Below, in pieces: positions 52,470 to 61,191 of a DNA stretch of 64,000 nucleotides. The stretch spans positions 1 to 64,000 of the forward strand of contig NZ_JAIHON010000009.1 in the NCBI RefSeq assembly GCF_021173675.1, in the 5' to 3' direction. Under the pieces are notes generated by a model. The model was not told the origin of the DNA. It worked only from the letters and a program-made list of their open reading frames with translations, and did not search any database. Source of the stretch: Streptomyces lincolnensis. Lineage in GTDB: Bacteria; Actinomycetota; Actinomycetes; Streptomycetales; Streptomycetaceae. A program made the translations under genes and the position numbers. How positions within the stretch are numbered: position 1 is the stretch's first letter; each line of letters begins with the position of its first letter.

Positions 52470-54039
52470 AGTTGTGCCGCGGCGGCGGGCAGGAGGTCGC
52501 CCACTCCAGGGACCGGCCGAAGCCCCACGGGTCGTCGACGTCGACCTTCTTGCCGTACTTCGCGGTCTTCCAGACGTTGTAGAGGAACGGCAGCGTCGAG
52601 ATGCCGAGCAGGAAGGCGCCGATCGTCGACAGCGTGTTGAGGGCGGTGAAGCCGTCGGCGGCCAGGTAGTCGGCGTACCGGCGGGGCATGCCCTCCGCGC
52701 CCAGCCAGTGCTGCACCAGGAACGTGGTGTGGAAGCCGACGAACAGCGTCCAGAACTGGATCTTGCCCAGCCGCTCGTCGAGCATCTTCCCGGTGAACTT
52801 GGGCCACCAGAAGTAGAACCCGGCGAAGGTCGCGAAGACGACCGTGCCGAAGACGACGTAGTGGAAGTGCGCGACCACGAAGTAGGTGTCGGTGACGTGG
52901 AAGTCCAGCGGCGGCGACGCCAGGATCACCCCGGTCAGACCGCCGAACAGGAACGACACCAGGAAGCCGACCGCCCACAGCATCGGCGTCTCGAAGGACA
53001 GCGAGCCCTTGAGCATGGTGCCGGTCCAGTTGAAGAACTTCACGCCCGTGGGCACCGCGATCAGGAAGCTCATGAAGGAGAAGAACGGCAGCAGCACCGC
53101 GCCGGTGGCGAACATGTGGTGCGCCCACACGACCACCGACAGACCGGTGATCGACATCGTCGCCGCGACCAGCGTCAGATAACCGAAGATCGGCTTCCGG
53201 CTGAACACCGGAATGATCTCCGTGATGATGCCGAAGAACGGCAGCGCGATGATGTACACCTCGGGATGCCCGAAGAACCAGAACAGGTGCTGCCACAGGA
53301 TCGCCCCACCGTTGGCCGCGTCGAAGACCTGCGAGCCGAACCGCCGGTCCGCCTCCAGCACCAGCAGGGCCGCCGCCAGCACCGGGAACGCCAGCAGGAT
53401 CAGGATCGACGTGAACAGCGTGTTCCAGACGAAGATCGGCATCCGGAACATCGTCATGCCGGGGGCGCGCATCCCGATGATCGTGGTGATGAAGTTGACC
53501 GCGCCGAGGATCGTGCCGAAGCCGGACAGCGCCAGACCCATGATCCACAGGTCGGGGCCGACACCGGGGGAATGCGCGGAGTCGTTGAGCGGCGCGTAGG
53601 CGAACCAGCCGAAGGCGGCGGGGCCCGAGGGCACCAGCAGCGAGCCGAGCACGATCAGGCCGCCGAACAGGAACAGCCAGTACGACAACATGTTCAGCCG
53701 GGGGAAGGCCACGTCCGGCGCGCCGATCTGCAGGGGCATCAGCTCGTTGGCGAAGCCGGCGAAGCTCGGGGTCGCGAACAGCAGCAGCATGATCGTGCCG
53801 TGCATGGTGAACAACTGGTTGAACTGCTGGTTGTCCACCAGTTGCAGCCCCGGCCGGGCCAGTTCGGCCCGCATCAGCAGTGCCATGACACCGGCGATCA
53901 GGAAGAACCCGAACGACGTGATCAGGTACAGGTGCCCGATCTTCTTGTGGTCGGTGGTGGTCAGCCAGTCGACGACCACACTGCCGTGCCGCTTGCTCCG
54001 CACGGGTCCTGCCGTCGCCTGCGCGGTCTGCGTCCCCAT
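52345..54039 (-). CDS. ctaD: Cytochrome c oxidase subunit I (aa3-type), stand-alone copy
   Basis: 564 aa. Heme-copper oxidase subunit [40 protein letters not shown] (low-spin heme His and D-pathway Asp), [18 protein letters not shown] (CuB His, proton-gating Glu and cross-linked Tyr), [11 protein letters not shown] (the two other CuB His) and [16 protein letters not shown] (heme ligands). It is full length with a typical C-terminal cytoplasmic tail. No ctaC, ctaE or qcr genes are adjacent, so it is probably a second, separately regulated copy that assembles with subunits encoded elsewhere. Confidence 0.95.
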   Translation of the reverse strand: MGTQTAQATAGPVRSKRHGSVVVDWLTTTDHKKIGHLYLITSFGFFLIAGVMALLMRAELARPGLQLVDNQQFNQLFTMHGTIMLLLFATPSFAGFANELMPLQIGAPDVAFPRLNMLSYWLFLFGGLIVLGSLLVPSGPAAFGWFAYAPLNDSAHSPGVGPDLWIMGLALSGFGTILGAVNFITTIIGMRAPGMTMFRMPIFVWNTLFTSILILLAFPVLAAALLVLEADRRFGSQVFDAANGGAILWQHLFWFFGHPEVYIIALPFFGIITEIIPVFSRKPIFGYLTLVAATMSITGLSVVVWAHHMFATGAVLLPFFSFMSFLIAVPTGVKFFNWTGTMLKGSLSFETPMLWAVGFLVSFLFGGLTGVILASPPLDFHVTDTYFVVAHFHYVVFGTVVFATFAGFYFWWPKFTGKMLDERLGKIQFWTLFVGFHTTFLVQHWLGAEGMPRRYADYLAADGFTALNTLSTIGAFLLGISTLPFLYNVWKTAKYGKKVDVDDPWGFGRSLEWATSCPPPRHNFTTLPRVRSESPAFDLHHPQYAAEAPQPEPKSEQARERGGH

Positions 54040-54467
54040 CGCTCGCTCGCCCCTTCGCTCGTCGCGCCCCGGGCCCCGAAGCCCGCGCCACGCGTACCCG
54101 CGAGCTCACGCCATGATGCTCGCGCCGTCGCACACTCCGACAGGGGGCGTACCGGGGATCTGTGCCGCGCCCGTGTATTCCCTATGTGGCGTCAGTTCCC
54201 GCCGACACCCGCGGAATCGGCCGGAGAAAGGGACCCGGGACGGTTCTCCCGGGAACTTTCCGCCGGGCTATTCGCTGGGCCGGTGCGACACGCGGGAATT
54301 ACGTTCGATTCCCTGCGGAAGGACCAGTGAACCGCTCGTACGTGTGACTGGGATTGCCCGAAACGCGTGTCGTGATTCTGTGACAGAAGCGTGACCGGAG
54401 AGGGACGCGTGACGCGGGGTGCGGGGCCGGACTTCCCCGGCCGACGGACAGGGCCTAGCGTGGGCCC
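54040..54467. other. Divergent intergenic region ctaD-I78 inhibitor
   Basis: 428 bp without a supported gene, AT-richer than its neighbours in 54110-54410 (for example GAATTACGTTCGATTCCCTG and CGTGATTCTGTGACAGAAGC). It must carry the ctaD promoter on the minus strand and that of the I78 gene on the plus strand. No operator could be defined by eye. Confidence 0.5.
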
Positions 54468-54683
54468 ATGGCACCCATTCCGACACCTCCCGCCGAACCC
54501 GACGACAATCCCGACAGCTACGTCGGTCTGGATTCCGATGGCGCCGAACGGCTGGCGCGCGAGCGGGGGTGGTCGGCGGTGCGCTCGCTGCCGCCGGGGG
54601 CCATCATCACCATGGAGTACCGCGTGGGACGGCTGAACTTCGAGGTGAAGGACGGCCGGGTGACCCGCGCCTGGAAGGGCTGA
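54468..54683 (+). CDS. I78-family peptidase inhibitor-like protein
   Basis: 71 aa from ATG 54468. The core YVGLDSDGAERLARERGWSAVRSLPPGAIITMEYRVGRLNFEVKDGRVTRAWKG fits the small inhibitor I78/elastase-inhibitor fold, where the reactive loop is followed by Y-R-x-x-R-L-N. There is no signal peptide, so it may act inside the cell or be only structurally related. It is monocistronic, bounded by a strong terminator. Confidence 0.85.
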   Translation: MAPIPTPPAEPDDNPDSYVGLDSDGAERLARERGWSAVRSLPPGAIITMEYRVGRLNFEVKDGRVTRAWKG

Positions 54684-54698
54684 CCGCCCGCCCGGCAC

Positions 54699-54744
54699 AT
54701 GACGACGGCCCCGGTTCCTCGGAAGGAACCGGGGCCGTCGTCAT
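54699..54744. terminator. Bidirectional terminator with 20-bp arms
   Basis: Positions 54699-54718 (ATGACGACGGCCCCGGTTCC) and 54725-54744 (GGAACCGGGGCCGTCGTCAT) are perfect complements with a 6-nt loop. It lies between the I78 gene and the convergent PAP2 gene. Confidence 0.92.
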
Positions 54745-54796
54745 CGCGGGGCGGTTGTGCGTACCGAACCCCGCTCCAGTGTCCGTCGGGAGCGCG

Positions 54797-55798
54797 TCAG
54801 CCGCCCGTCAGCGGGCGAGGCGTCGAGGCCGCACCCCGTACGACGCGGTCCGGGTGCGGTGGCCGGCGGCTGCCCGCCGGGGTGACCGGGGTGCGCTCCG
54901 CGCGGGTGCTGTGCGGGCCCGGGGCCAGGTAGACCGGTGCCCGGGACGAGCGGGCCGCGGTCTCGTTCTGGGGGGCGGTGCGCGGCTTGAGCCGTACGGG
55001 AGTCTCCACGGGCGACAGCGGGGCCCTGGCCGGGGCGCCGCGGCGGGCGCGCCAGCGGTCGCGCAGATCGAAGATCTCGGCCTCGGCCCGGTCGATCAAC
55101 GGCTCGAACCAGGGCAGCGCCAGCAGGATCAGCAGACCGGCGGCCCAGCCGAGGAGCACGTCGCTGAGCCAGTGCGTACCGAGGTAGACGGTGGCCATGC
55201 CGACCCCGAGGGAGACCACCGCCGACAGGGCGGACAGCCAGCGGCGGGCCCGCGGGGTGGAGGCCAGGTAGGCCAGGATCCCCCAGGTCACCACGGCGTT
55301 GGCGGTGTGGCCGCTGGGAAATATATCGCCGCCCAGGCCCATCTCGTTCGAGCCGATGGTGGTCGCGTAGTGCGGACCGAGTCTGCCCATGCCGTACTTG
55401 GCGGCGCCGACCGTGATGTTCAGCAGCAGCAGGGAGGCGCCCAGGGTCAGCAGCGGGCGCAGGGTGTGCTGTCTCCAGGAACGCCAGCCCAGCCAGGCCG
55501 CGACCATCACCGCGGTCGGGCCGCGCTGGCCGAGCACCACGTAGTAGTCGACGAACCAGTGGATCTCCGACCACTGCTGGTACGGGCGGAAGAACATGAC
55601 CTGCCAGTCCAGACGGACCAGCCAGGACGTGATCACGACGGCCCACACGATCGCCAGATAGAAGGCCAGGGTCGCCAGGAGCAGCACGACCCGGTGCCGG
55701 CTCATCCTCGGCACATCGATGTGGGCCGGCCGTTCCGGCTCACGGTCCAGCCTCGCGAACACCCGGTCCAGACGGGTGAGCTTTCGTTCGGTACGCAC
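54797..55798 (-). CDS. PAP2-superfamily membrane phosphatase
   Basis: 333 aa from GTG 55798. Six hydrophobic segments. The phosphatase motifs are AAKYGMGRLGP (degenerate motif 1), FPSGHTANAV (motif 2, catalytic His) and YLGTHWLSDVLLG (motif 3, H-x3-D). It probably dephosphorylates a lipid pyrophosphate or phosphatidate on the outer face of the membrane. The C-terminal ~95 residues are a basic, Pro/Arg/Thr-rich cytoplasmic tail, unusual in length. A long intergenic region with nested inverted repeats lies upstream. Confidence 0.9.
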   Translation of the reverse strand: MRTERKLTRLDRVFARLDREPERPAHIDVPRMSRHRVVLLLATLAFYLAIVWAVVITSWLVRLDWQVMFFRPYQQWSEIHWFVDYYVVLGQRGPTAVMVAAWLGWRSWRQHTLRPLLTLGASLLLLNITVGAAKYGMGRLGPHYATTIGSNEMGLGGDIFPSGHTANAVVTWGILAYLASTPRARRWLSALSAVVSLGVGMATVYLGTHWLSDVLLGWAAGLLILLALPWFEPLIDRAEAEIFDLRDRWRARRGAPARAPLSPVETPVRLKPRTAPQNETAARSSRAPVYLAPGPHSTRAERTPVTPAGSRRPPHPDRVVRGAASTPRPLTGG

Positions 55799-55869
55799 CC
55801 AATCGACGTTACAGCGAGTGAGCGCAGTTCCCGGTCGAATCCACGGCTTTGTGATGACGATGTGATGTG

Positions 55870-55907
55870 GGATTCCTCTCAGCGAGAGGTTTATTTCCGA
55901 GGAATCC
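55870..55907. promoter_or_regulatory. Mutually exclusive inverted repeats upstream of the PAP2 gene
   Basis: Outer arms GGATTCCTC (55870-55878) and GAGGAATCC (55899-55907) are a perfect 9-bp inverted repeat. Inner arms CCTCTC (55875-55880) and GAGAGG (55884-55889) form a perfect 6-bp stem with a 3-nt loop that shares bases with the outer left arm. The two stems cannot form together. The element is 72-109 nt upstream of the PAP2 GTG, in an AT-richer region (55800-56036) with no other gene. Confidence 0.55.
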
Positions 55908-56036
55908 GTAATGGTGAGGGGCTGCGCCCTTCAATTCCTTTGATCGTTTCGGGTGACGGTTTTAGGTGGCTTATGAATTCGTTCACCGAATCATGGGCTG
56001 GAATTATCCGGACGCTCATCGAGGCCCCGGAGTGGA

Positions 56037-57191
56037 TCATGGCGGACCGGAGCCGTTCAGCCAGAACGCCCCGTAGAGCGCCGAGGCGACGGCGATCACG
56101 CTCAGCACCGCCGTCGACCTGGGCCGACGCAGCCGGGCGAGGGCCAGGGCGAGGGGCAGCAGCAGGGGGAAGGCCGGCAGCAGCAGGCGCGGTTTCGAGC
56201 CGAAGTAGCTCGACGCGCACAGGGCTAGGGCGGTGACGACCCCCGCGTACACCAGGAGCGGCAGCGGCTGGCCCTGCCGTACGCAGACGACATACAGCCA
56301 GACGACCAGCCCGACCCCGACGATCAGGCCCACGCCCGCCAACGCGGAGGGAAACGACGTGAACTTGTCGGCGACGAACCGGGCGAAGGCGTAGCCGCCG
56401 TCGAAGCCGTTGCGCCAGCCCGCCTGGACGTCGAGATAGCCGAACGGACCCTTGCCGGTGTGATGGCCGACCCACAGGACGTAGGCGGCGGCGCCGAGAG
56501 GGGCGAGCAGCATGCCGAGTGCGCGGCGGGCGGTGGTGGCGCCCGGGGACTGCCGGTCGCGCAGGTGCGCGGCGATCGCCGCCGCCCACAGCGCCGCGAC
56601 CACCGCGAGTCCCACCGGGCGGGTCAGTCCGGCCAGGGCGGCCAGGGCGCCCGCGGTCACCCAGCGGCCGGTGAGGACCGCGTACAGCGACCAGGCGGCC
56701 AGGGCGGTGAACAGGGACTCGCTGTACGCCATCGACTGCACGATCCCGACGGGCAGCACGGCCCACAGCAGGACCGCGCAGACGCCGACGCGACGGCCGT
56801 AGACGTGGTCGGCGACCGCGAAGATCCCCCAGGCCGCCGCCAGGGACGCGACCAGGGAGAGCGCGAAGCCCGCGTCGGCGTACGACAGCGGGGTCGTCCT
56901 GGCCAACAGCCGCTCCAGCCAGGGCAGGAGCGGGAAGAAGGCGAGATTGGAGTGCACGTCGCCGTTCGGCAGACGCACCTCGTAGCCGTAGCCCAGTTCG
57001 GCGACCCTGGTGTACCAGAGGGCGTCCCAGCGGGCGGTCAGCAGGGTGTACGCGCTCTTGTCGCGCGCCGCGCTCCACAGGGCCAGCGTCAGCAGCCCCA
57101 GGGCACGGACGGCCGCGTACCCCAGGAGGGCGGGGGCCGCCCGGCGCAGGGCCGTGGCGCGGGGCGTCGCGCGCGTCTCAAGATCGGTCAC
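56037..57191 (-). CDS. PIG-V-like integral membrane mannosyltransferase
   Basis: 384 aa from GTG 57191 (MTDLETRATPRATALRRAAP). About nine to ten TM segments. RWDALWYTRVAELGYGYEVRLPNGDVHSNLAFFPLLPWLERLL matches the WD-x2-WY-x2-I/VA-x2-GY pattern of GT76/PIG-V-type polyprenol-phosphomannose-dependent enzymes. QSMAYSESLFTALAAWSLYAVLTGRW and AALAGLTRPVGLAVVAALWA are also family signatures. It probably adds mannose to an exported protein or lipoglycan. It is divergent from the MFS gene (260 bp). Confidence 0.87.
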   Translation of the reverse strand: MTDLETRATPRATALRRAAPALLGYAAVRALGLLTLALWSAARDKSAYTLLTARWDALWYTRVAELGYGYEVRLPNGDVHSNLAFFPLLPWLERLLARTTPLSYADAGFALSLVASLAAAWGIFAVADHVYGRRVGVCAVLLWAVLPVGIVQSMAYSESLFTALAAWSLYAVLTGRWVTAGALAALAGLTRPVGLAVVAALWAAAIAAHLRDRQSPGATTARRALGMLLAPLGAAAYVLWVGHHTGKGPFGYLDVQAGWRNGFDGGYAFARFVADKFTSFPSALAGVGLIVGVGLVVWLYVVCVRQGQPLPLLVYAGVVTALALCASSYFGSKPRLLLPAFPLLLPLALALARLRRPRSTAVLSVIAVASALYGAFWLNGSGPP

Positions 57192-57451
57192 GGGCCCGAT
57201 TATCGACCGCGGGGTGCACCGCCGGACCCGGCGGGGCGGGTCGGCGGGGGAGCGGAGTGGCGTACGCCACACGTGTTCCGTCGGAAGTCTGAGAGGTCCG
57301 CCACTCGGCTTTGGCGCGAACTCGCGTACGCTGACGTGTCACTCGCGTTTGCTGCGCGGGCCGGAGACCACCGCTCCTCTCCGGCCGAGTCGCGGGGAGT
57401 CCCCACCCCGTGAGCCCGCCGAACGCGAGGGAACATCTGGGAGGTACGTAC

Positions 57452-59065
57452 ATGTCCGGGACGACCACGGCCGCCGTCGGGCTGCGCCGTCGGGCGGCCG
57501 GGGCCGGTGCCAACCGCTGGGTCGTCCTCGTCGTCCTCTGTGTCAGCCTGCTCCTGGTCGCCGTGGACGCGACCGTGCTGCACGTCGCGGTGCCCGCCGT
57601 CACCGAGGACCTCAGGCCCGGCGCGATAGAGCTGCTCTGGATCGTCGACGTCTACCCCCTCGTCTGCGCCTCGCTGCTGATCCTGTTCGGCACGCTCGGC
57701 GACCGCGTCGGCCGCAGGCGCGTCCTGCTGCTGGGCTACGGCCTGTTCGGCGTCGCCTCCGCCCTGGCGGCGCTCGCCGAGACCGCCCAGGTGCTGATCG
57801 TGGCGCGGGCGCTGCTCGGTGTCGGCGGCGCGATGATCATGCCCGCGACGCTGTCCATCCTCCGCCAGGTCTTTCCCGACCGGCGTGAGCGGGCGCTCGC
57901 GATAGGCATCTGGAGCGCGGTGGCCGCGGTCGGCGCGGCCGTCGGACCACTGCTCGGCGGCTTCCTGCTGGAGCACTTCTGGTGGGGTGCGGTCTTCCTC
58001 GTCAACATCCCGCTCATGATCGTCAGCCTCCCCGTCGGGCGACTTCTGCTGCCCGAGTCGAAGGGTGACCGCAACGGCCCGTGGGACGTGGTCGGGGCGC
58101 TGCTGGCGGCGGCCGGCCTGTTCGCCCTGGTGCTGGGCGTGAAGCGGCTCGGCAGCGGCGACCTGGACGTGTACTCCGTGGTGCCGCTGCTGGCGGGCGC
58201 GCTGCTGGTCGTCCTCTTCGTACGGCGTCAGCGGCGGCTGAAGCATCCCCTGGTGGACCTGCGGATGTTCGCCCGGCCGGCCTTCAGTACCTCGGTGGGC
58301 TGCATCGTGCTGGCGATGCTCGCGCTGGTGGGCCTGGAGCTGATCGCGGCGCAGTACCTCCAGCTGGTGCTGGGACTGTCCCCGCTGGAGACCGGGCTGC
58401 GGCTGCTGCCGCTGACCGTCGCGGCGATGGCCGCCGGACTGGCGGGCGCGCGGATGCTGCGGCGGTTCGGGCCGCGCCGGATGGTGAGCCTCGGCTTCTG
58501 CCTGACCGCGGTGGCGGTGGTGCTGCTGACCGCGATGGGCGGCGAGGACAACACGGGCCTGCTGCTGTTCGGCTTCGTCCTGCTGGGCTTCGGCCTGGAG
58601 ACGACCCTGTTCGGGGCCTACGAGTCGATGCTCAGCGAGGCCCCGCCGGAGCAGGCGGGCGGCGCGGCCGCGATCGGCGAGACCTCCTACCAGCTCGGTG
58701 CGGGCATCGGCATCGCCCTGCTCGGCAGCGTGATGAACGCGGCCTACGCGCCCGGACTCAGCTCCGTGCCCGGGGTGCCCGCGTCCGCGTCCGCGGCGGC
58801 GGGGCACTCACTGGGGGAGGCCTACGAGATCGCCGACCGGCTCGGCGGACCCGCCGGTGTCGCCCTGCGCCGCACCGCCCAGGAGTGCTTCGTGCACGGG
58901 CTGCACGTGACCCTGCTGGTGAGCGCGGGCCTGCTGCTCCTGGGCGCGGCGATGGCGCTGCGCCTGCCGCGCACCATGCAGTGCGGCGACGAGGAGCCCG
59001 GGACCGTGGAGCTGCCCTCGCCCAGGGAAGTCAGCGAATCCCGCGAATCGCGCGTCACCGCCTGA
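57452..59065 (+). CDS. MFS drug-resistance transporter (DHA2, QacA/SmvA type)
   Basis: 537 aa from ATG 57452 (GGGAGG at 57439-57444). Fourteen TM segments. TM1 has LLLVAVDATVLHVAVPAVTEDL (motif D1), motif A is FGTLGDRVGRRRVLLLG, motif B VARALLGVGGAMIMPATLSILRQVF, motif C GPLLGGFLLEHFWWGAVFLVNIPLM. It is a proton-coupled exporter of quaternary ammonium or amphipathic compounds. It sits upstream of the acyl-CoA dehydrogenase gene, separated by 146 bp with short repeats and an operator-like palindrome. Confidence 0.93.
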   Translation: MSGTTTAAVGLRRRAAGAGANRWVVLVVLCVSLLLVAVDATVLHVAVPAVTEDLRPGAIELLWIVDVYPLVCASLLILFGTLGDRVGRRRVLLLGYGLFGVASALAALAETAQVLIVARALLGVGGAMIMPATLSILRQVFPDRRERALAIGIWSAVAAVGAAVGPLLGGFLLEHFWWGAVFLVNIPLMIVSLPVGRLLLPESKGDRNGPWDVVGALLAAAGLFALVLGVKRLGSGDLDVYSVVPLLAGALLVVLFVRRQRRLKHPLVDLRMFARPAFSTSVGCIVLAMLALVGLELIAAQYLQLVLGLSPLETGLRLLPLTVAAMAAGLAGARMLRRFGPRRMVSLGFCLTAVAVVLLTAMGGEDNTGLLLFGFVLLGFGLETTLFGAYESMLSEAPPEQAGGAAAIGETSYQLGAGIGIALLGSVMNAAYAPGLSSVPGVPASASAAAGHSLGEAYEIADRLGGPAGVALRRTAQECFVHGLHVTLLVSAGLLLLGAAMALRLPRTMQCGDEEPGTVELPSPREVSESRESRVTA

Positions 59066-59074
59066 CGCCCGGGA

Positions 59075-59127
59075 CGGCCGGGTTCTTCGGGCGGCCGGGT
59101 CCTCTGGTGGACGGCCGGGTCCTCTGG
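59075..59127 (+). repeat. Three copies of a 16-bp repeat before the acyl-CoA dehydrogenase gene
   Basis: CGGCCGGGTCCTCTGG occurs at 59092-59107 and 59112-59127, with a degenerate copy CGGCCGGGTTCTTCGG at 59075-59090. The two exact copies are 20 bp apart. It lies just after the MFS stop. Confidence 0.75.
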
Positions 59128-59168
59128 ACGTGCGGAGGACCGCGCCGTAACGTCGGCCCCAGAGTCGT

Positions 59169-59185
59169 AACTAGCGCTGCTAGTT
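59169..59185. promoter_or_regulatory. 17-bp palindromic operator AACTAGC-N3-GCTAGTT
   Basis: AACTAGC GCT GCTAGTT, perfect 7-bp arms, 26 bp upstream of the acyl-CoA dehydrogenase ATG and 14 bp from its Shine-Dalgarno sequence (GGAGGG, 59200-59205). AT-rich arms of this size in a GC-rich context are typical of TetR/FadR-family operators. No regulator gene is adjacent. Confidence 0.75.
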
Positions 59186-59211
59186 TTGAGTTTCCTGCCG
59201 GAGGGTGCCCC

Positions 59212-60402
59212 ATGTCCGCGTCCACCAAGCTGCCCCCCTTCGACCCCGCCGACCCCCTCGGGATCGACGACCTGCTGGAGCCGGAGGACCTGGCGATCCG
59301 GCAGACCGTGCGGGACTGGGCCGCGGACCGGGTCCTGCCGTATGTCGCCGAGTGGTACGAGCAGGGGGAGTTGCCCGGCATCGGGGAACTCGCCCGCGAA
59401 CTCGGCGGGATCGGCGCGCTCGGCATGTCGCTCACCGGCTACGGCTGTGCCGGCGCCAGCGCGGTGCAGTACGGGCTGGCCTGTCTGGAGTTGGAGGCCG
59501 CCGACTCCGGGATCCGCTCGCTGGTCTCCGTGCAGGGCTCGCTCGCGATGTACGCCATCCACCGGTTCGGGAGCGAGGAGCAGAAGCAGACCTGGCTGCC
59601 CCGCATGGCCGCCGGTGAGGTCATCGGCTGCTTCGGGCTGACCGAGCCGGACCACGGCTCCGACCCCGCCGCCATGCGGACGTACGCCAAGAAGGACGGC
59701 ACGGACTGGGTCCTGAACGGGCGCAAGATGTGGATCACCAACGGCTCCGTCGCCGGGGTGGCCGTCGTGTGGGCGCAGACCGACGAGGGCATCCGCGGCT
59801 TCGTCGTCCCCACCGACAGCCCCGGCTTCTCCGCACCGGAGATCAAGCACAAGTGGTCGCTGCGCGCGAGCGTCACCAGCGAGCTCGTGCTCGACGACGT
59901 ACGGCTGCCCGCCGACGCGGTGCTGCCGGAGGTCGTCGGACTGAAGGGGCCGCTCAGCTGTCTCTCCCACGCCCGCTACGGAATCGTCTGGGGTGCGATG
60001 GGGGCGGCGCGGGCCTGTTTCGAGGCGGCGGTCGACTACGCGAAGTCGCGGGAGCAGTTCGGCCGGCCGATCGGCGGCTTCCAGCTCACCCAGGCCAAGC
60101 TCGCCGACATGGCGGTCGAGCTGCACAAGGGGATTCTGCTCGCCCACCATCTGGGGCGGCGCATGGACGCCGGCCGCCTGCGTCCCGAGCAGGTCAGCTT
60201 CGGCAAGCTCAACAACGTCCGCGAGGCCATCGACATCTGCCGCACGGCCCGGACGATCCTCGGTGCCAACGGGATCTCGCTCGAATACCCCGTGATGCGG
60301 CACGCGACCAACCTCGAATCGGTGCTCACCTACGAAGGCACCGTCGAGATGCACCAGCTGGTGCTGGGCAAGGCGCTCACCGGACTCGACGCGTTCCGGT
60401 AA
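59212..60402 (+). CDS. Acyl-CoA dehydrogenase (glutaryl-CoA dehydrogenase-like)
   Basis: 396 aa from ATG 59212 (GGAGGG). DPLGIDDLLEPEDLAIRQTVRDWAADRVLPYVAEWYEQGELPGIGELARELGGIGALGMSL is the helical N-domain. CFGLTEPDHGSDPAAMRTYAKKDGTDWVLNGRKMWITNGSVA is the signature with the FAD/substrate loop. AKSREQFGRPIGGFQLTQAKLADM and the C-terminal GANGISLEYPVMRHATNLESVLTYEGTVEMHQLVLGKALTG follow. TYEGT carries the catalytic Glu of the glutaryl/isovaleryl type. It oxidises an acyl-CoA with ETF as acceptor. It is probably controlled by the upstream palindrome. Confidence 0.94.
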   Translation: MSASTKLPPFDPADPLGIDDLLEPEDLAIRQTVRDWAADRVLPYVAEWYEQGELPGIGELARELGGIGALGMSLTGYGCAGASAVQYGLACLELEAADSGIRSLVSVQGSLAMYAIHRFGSEEQKQTWLPRMAAGEVIGCFGLTEPDHGSDPAAMRTYAKKDGTDWVLNGRKMWITNGSVAGVAVVWAQTDEGIRGFVVPTDSPGFSAPEIKHKWSLRASVTSELVLDDVRLPADAVLPEVVGLKGPLSCLSHARYGIVWGAMGAARACFEAAVDYAKSREQFGRPIGGFQLTQAKLADMAVELHKGILLAHHLGRRMDAGRLRPEQVSFGKLNNVREAIDICRTARTILGANGISLEYPVMRHATNLESVLTYEGTVEMHQLVLGKALTGLDAFR

Positions 60403-60429
60403 AGCCTCTCGGTGGACCCTGCGTGCGGG

Positions 60430-60454
60430 GGCAGGGCCGGTGAGCGGCCCTGCC
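60430..60454. terminator. Terminator between acyl-CoA dehydrogenase and sflA
   Basis: GGCAGGGCCG (60430-60439) and CGGCCCTGCC (60445-60454) form a perfect 10-bp stem with loop GTGAG, abutting the sflA stop (60455-60457). It serves convergent genes. Confidence 0.85.
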
Positions 60455-60892
60455 TCAGCTCTGGTTGAAGAAGCCGTCCGAGCGGTGCGCGGCCGGGTCG
60501 CCGTTCACGATCTCCGTGTTGGCGGGGGTCAGCAGGAACACCCGGGTGGAGACCCGCTCGATCGAACCGCGCAGGCCGAAGATCAGCCCGGCCGCGAAGT
60601 CGACGACCCGCTTGGCGTCGCCGGCCTCCATGGCCGTGAGGTTCATGATGACCGGGACACCGTCCCGGAACAGCTCGCCGATGGCACGGGCGTCCCGGAA
60701 GCTGTCCGGCGTGACCGTGCCGATCCGACGGCCCTTCTCCTCCGCCACGTCCGACGCCACCTTGACCCGCGGGTCGGTGACCCAGGCCTCCCCGGGCTCG
60801 GCCCCTTCGGAGTAGTCGTCGTCGTAGTAACGCTCGTCATCGTTGTCGTCAACGAGGCCCAGCCAGGCACTCGCCTTGCGCACCGATCCCAT
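60455..60892 (-). CDS. sflA: SepF-like cell-division protein (SflA-type)
   Basis: 145 aa from ATG 60892 (GAGGAGG, 6-nt spacing). [27 protein letters not shown] begins with the short amphipathic membrane-binding helix of SepF, followed by an acidic linker. The SepF core is [67 protein letters not shown]. It lacks the ftsZ-ylm-sepF neighbourhood, so it is a paralogue. In S. coelicolor the paralogues SflA and SflB limit misplaced FtsZ/DivIVA during sporulation; I assign SflA from the stand-alone position and sequence. A DUF5685 gene is divergent. Confidence 0.9.
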   Translation of the reverse strand: MGSVRKASAWLGLVDDNDDERYYDDDYSEGAEPGEAWVTDPRVKVASDVAEEKGRRIGTVTPDSFRDARAIGELFRDGVPVIMNLTAMEAGDAKRVVDFAAGLIFGLRGSIERVSTRVFLLTPANTEIVNGDPAAHRSDGFFNQS

Positions 60893-61191
60893 GGACGCCT
60901 CCTCTCACAGCGGTCTTTCTTGCTTTCCGCATCCCTATGGTCATCCATGATGCGGACGTCGCGCCAAGTGGATAGACGCCGCGCGGGGGGTTTGTGACGG
61001 TACTGGTGCACAGCGGATTCGTACAGAGTCCATGTGTCCCAAGGGTCGTGTCGTAAACGGCTGCTGACTGTGAGTGAAATATGATTCTTCACGGCGTATG
61101 GGTGAGGGACGGTGCGTATGGGTGAACCGAGCACCGGTACGATGCCGCAGCTCAGCGCGGTTCAACGTCGCACGCACCACGGGGGGATGTC
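60893..61191. other. Divergent intergenic region sflA-DUF5685, with direct repeats
   Basis: 299 bp without a gene. GCGTATGGGTGA occurs exactly twice, at 61094-61105 and 61114-61125 (20 bp apart). GTGAA-N9-TTCAC lies at 61074-61092. Both precede the DUF5685 GTG by less than 120 bp and probably form its promoter/operator region. Confidence 0.6.

Noticed and set aside
54162-54347. Small genes in the ctaD-I78 intergenic region
   Set aside because: Short frames here lack RBSs and show no coding-type third-position bias; the region is AT-rich promoter-like sequence.
58081-59211. Extension of the acyl-CoA dehydrogenase frame upstream through the MFS gene
   Set aside because: The frame is open from 58081, but its translation there is Arg/Ala/Gly shadow sequence. 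ATG 59212 has a good RBS and gives the normal family length.
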